13,927 nucleotides of DNA, taken from NCBI GenBank assembly GCA_937980285.1, contig CALJQI010000151.1:1-13927 (forward strand), read 5' to 3'. Numbering within the stretch: position 1 is the stretch's first letter; every line of letters starts with the position of its first letter. Below are positions 13,220 through 13,927 of this stretch, one piece after another. The DNA is from an uncultured Gammaproteobacteria bacterium (lineage in GTDB: Bacteria > Pseudomonadota > Gammaproteobacteria > GCA-001735895). A program made the translations under genes and the position numbers. The notes beneath the pieces were generated by a model. The model had not been told where the DNA came from, ran no database searches, and was given only the letters and a program-made list of their open reading frames with translations.

Positions 13220-13720
13220 ATGGCAAAAAACAAAATTATGATACCGCTGAATCAATCGACGCTCAGCCAGAAAATATTACCCAGCGTGGAGCGGTTGTTC
13301 GCGGCCGGCGAAAATGAATTGATACTGTTTTACATTACCAGGCCCCCGAGCGCCGCGGGTTTCGGCGAGCCCGATCTGGGGGCCGGATACGTGCAGCTTC
13401 CGGGCGACGAGCCGGTAATGCCAACGCTGCACCCGATCTATGCCAGCCAGCAGCAGGACAGCATCAAGGCGCATGTCGAAGCTGAGTTGATGCCGATCAC
13501 CGAGCGTCTCCGCAATGCCGGTTACGAGGTTTCGGTCAAGGTGGGTTTCGACAAGGACCCGGTGGCGGCAATCCTGCGCGCCATCGACAAGCGCGATATC
13601 GACCTGGTTGCGATGACGACCCATGCCCGCGTCGGCGTTACCCGCTTCTTCTTCCGAAATATCGCCGATACCCTGGCTCAACCGGCCAGCGTTCCGGTAT
13701 TGCTGGTCCATCCTGCCTGA
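13220..13720 (+). CDS. Universal stress protein (UspA family), divergent ATP-site residues
   Basis: A 166-residue single-domain Usp fold protein, cytoplasmic, of a family linked to stress endurance. The start MAKNKIMIPL has an excellent ribosome site, GGAGGAGA at 13207-13214, which favours ATG 13220 over the in-frame TTG at 13205. The first strand reads IMIPLNQST, where the usual Asp is Asn11. The C-terminal segment DIDLVAMTTHARVGVTRFFF followed by RNIADTLAQPASVPVLLVHP is the family's final strand-loop-helix-strand. However, the glycine-rich ATP loop (normally G-x2-G-x9-G-S/T) shows Ala136, Arg146 and Asn147 at key places. It may therefore not bind ATP. An insertion at about 41-80 (PPSAAGFGEPDLGAGY...) lengthens it relative to the ~145-residue norm. 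It is monocistronic, convergent with the next gene. Confidence 0.88.
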   Translation: MAKNKIMIPLNQSTLSQKILPSVERLFAAGENELILFYITRPPSAAGFGEPDLGAGYVQLPGDEPVMPTLHPIYASQQQDSIKAHVEAELMPITERLRNAGYEVSVKVGFDKDPVAAILRAIDKRDIDLVAMTTHARVGVTRFFFRNIADTLAQPASVPVLLVHPA

Positions 13721-13776
13721 GCACGGGCGGGGTACGGCACCATGACCGATGCAATTATCGGCTGAGCCGGTGGTCG

Positions 13777-13927
13777 CTAGTGGCCAAGCGACTCGTGCGG
13801 CACCGTAGTGTCCGAGCTGCCGAAAATCCAGCCGAAGGCAAAACCGACGGCAAAATAATCGGTGGTTTCGACCAGCGGGCTGTCGTCGAATACCGCGCCA
13901 TCGAGATTGTCATAGCGGGCAAAGGCG
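13777..13927 (-). CDS. C-terminal end of MipA/OmpV-family outer-membrane protein (partial)
   Basis: The last 49 codons plus TAG of a minus-strand gene that begins beyond the right edge. The visible peptide contains ARYDNLDGAVFDDSPLVETT then DYFAVGFAFGWIFGSS. The Y-x-x-L-x-G-A-x-x-D-S-P-L-V motif followed by an alternating hydrophobic/aromatic strand is what I recall from MipA/OmpV-type beta-barrels, proteins associated with outer-membrane scaffolding or porin function. Barrels of this type usually end on an aromatic residue near GFAFGWIF; here about 14 more residues (GSSDTTVPHESLGH) follow, which is slightly unusual. A 56-base gap, with only a weak 5-bp inverted repeat (13746-13761), separates it from the convergent stress-protein gene. 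Confidence 0.6.
   Translation of the reverse strand, partial: AFARYDNLDGAVFDDSPLVETTDYFAVGFAFGWIFGSSDTTVPHESLGH

Noticed and set aside
13746..13761. CCGAT/ATCGG inverted repeat between the stress-protein gene and the partial barrel gene as a bidirectional terminator
   Set aside because: Five-base stem without a T-tract on either side; chance occurrence is likely.
1..13927. Defence island, toxin-antitoxin, phage or biosynthetic cluster
   Set aside because: All sizeable genes have metabolic, transport or housekeeping identities; no nuclease, helicase, reverse transcriptase, integrase or synthetase motifs were found.

Overview
The window reads as chromosomal DNA of a GC-rich, aerobic, probably marine or environmental gammaproteobacterium. 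The GlcD, GlcE, GlcF and YciA proteins look close to their enterobacterial counterparts, genes are tightly packed, and there are no phage genes, integrases, transposases, tRNAs, rRNAs or CRISPR arrays. The lineage is inferred from protein resemblance only; no ribosomal marker is present.

Layout. Bases 1-381 hold no convincing gene but contain a MITE-like palindromic repeat (133-288). A D-amino-acid aminotransferase gene (dat, minus strand, 382-1236) diverges from the three-gene glycolate oxidase operon glcDEF (plus, 1439-5172). The interval between them carries a 32-bp near-perfect palindrome and two further inverted repeats, good candidates for operator or leader sites. After a 231-bp gap comes a complete five-gene ABC importer of the peptide/opine/oligosaccharide superfamily (plus, 5404-11723): an unusually long periplasmic binding protein, two permeases and two ATPases. 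The binding-protein gene is separated from the rest by a perfect 13-bp stem-loop. Fifty-one bases downstream on the same strand is a TfdA/TauD-like Fe(II)/2-oxoglutarate dioxygenase (11775-12641). It converges on yciA (minus, 12653-13039). A universal stress protein gene (plus, 13220-13720) diverges from yciA. The right edge cuts a minus-strand gene whose C-terminus resembles MipA/OmpV outer-membrane proteins.

How the parts may work together. GlcDEF oxidises glycolate to glyoxylate and feeds electrons to the respiratory chain. The ABC system would bring in a small organic solute, and the adjoining dioxygenase could oxidise it. Etherolytic members such as TfdA release glyoxylate, the same metabolite GlcDEF makes. 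A coherent, unproven reading is therefore a catabolic neighbourhood for a C2-yielding or alpha-substituted acid, with Dat handling an amino-acid partner. The dioxygenase lacks the second active-site arginine that TauD and TfdA use for the substrate's acid group, so its substrate should differ. I see no defence system or other radically new machinery. The most unusual items are the split-arm palindromic repeat, the clustered palindromes upstream of glcD, the transporter-dioxygenase pairing and the degenerate ATP-site residues of the stress protein.
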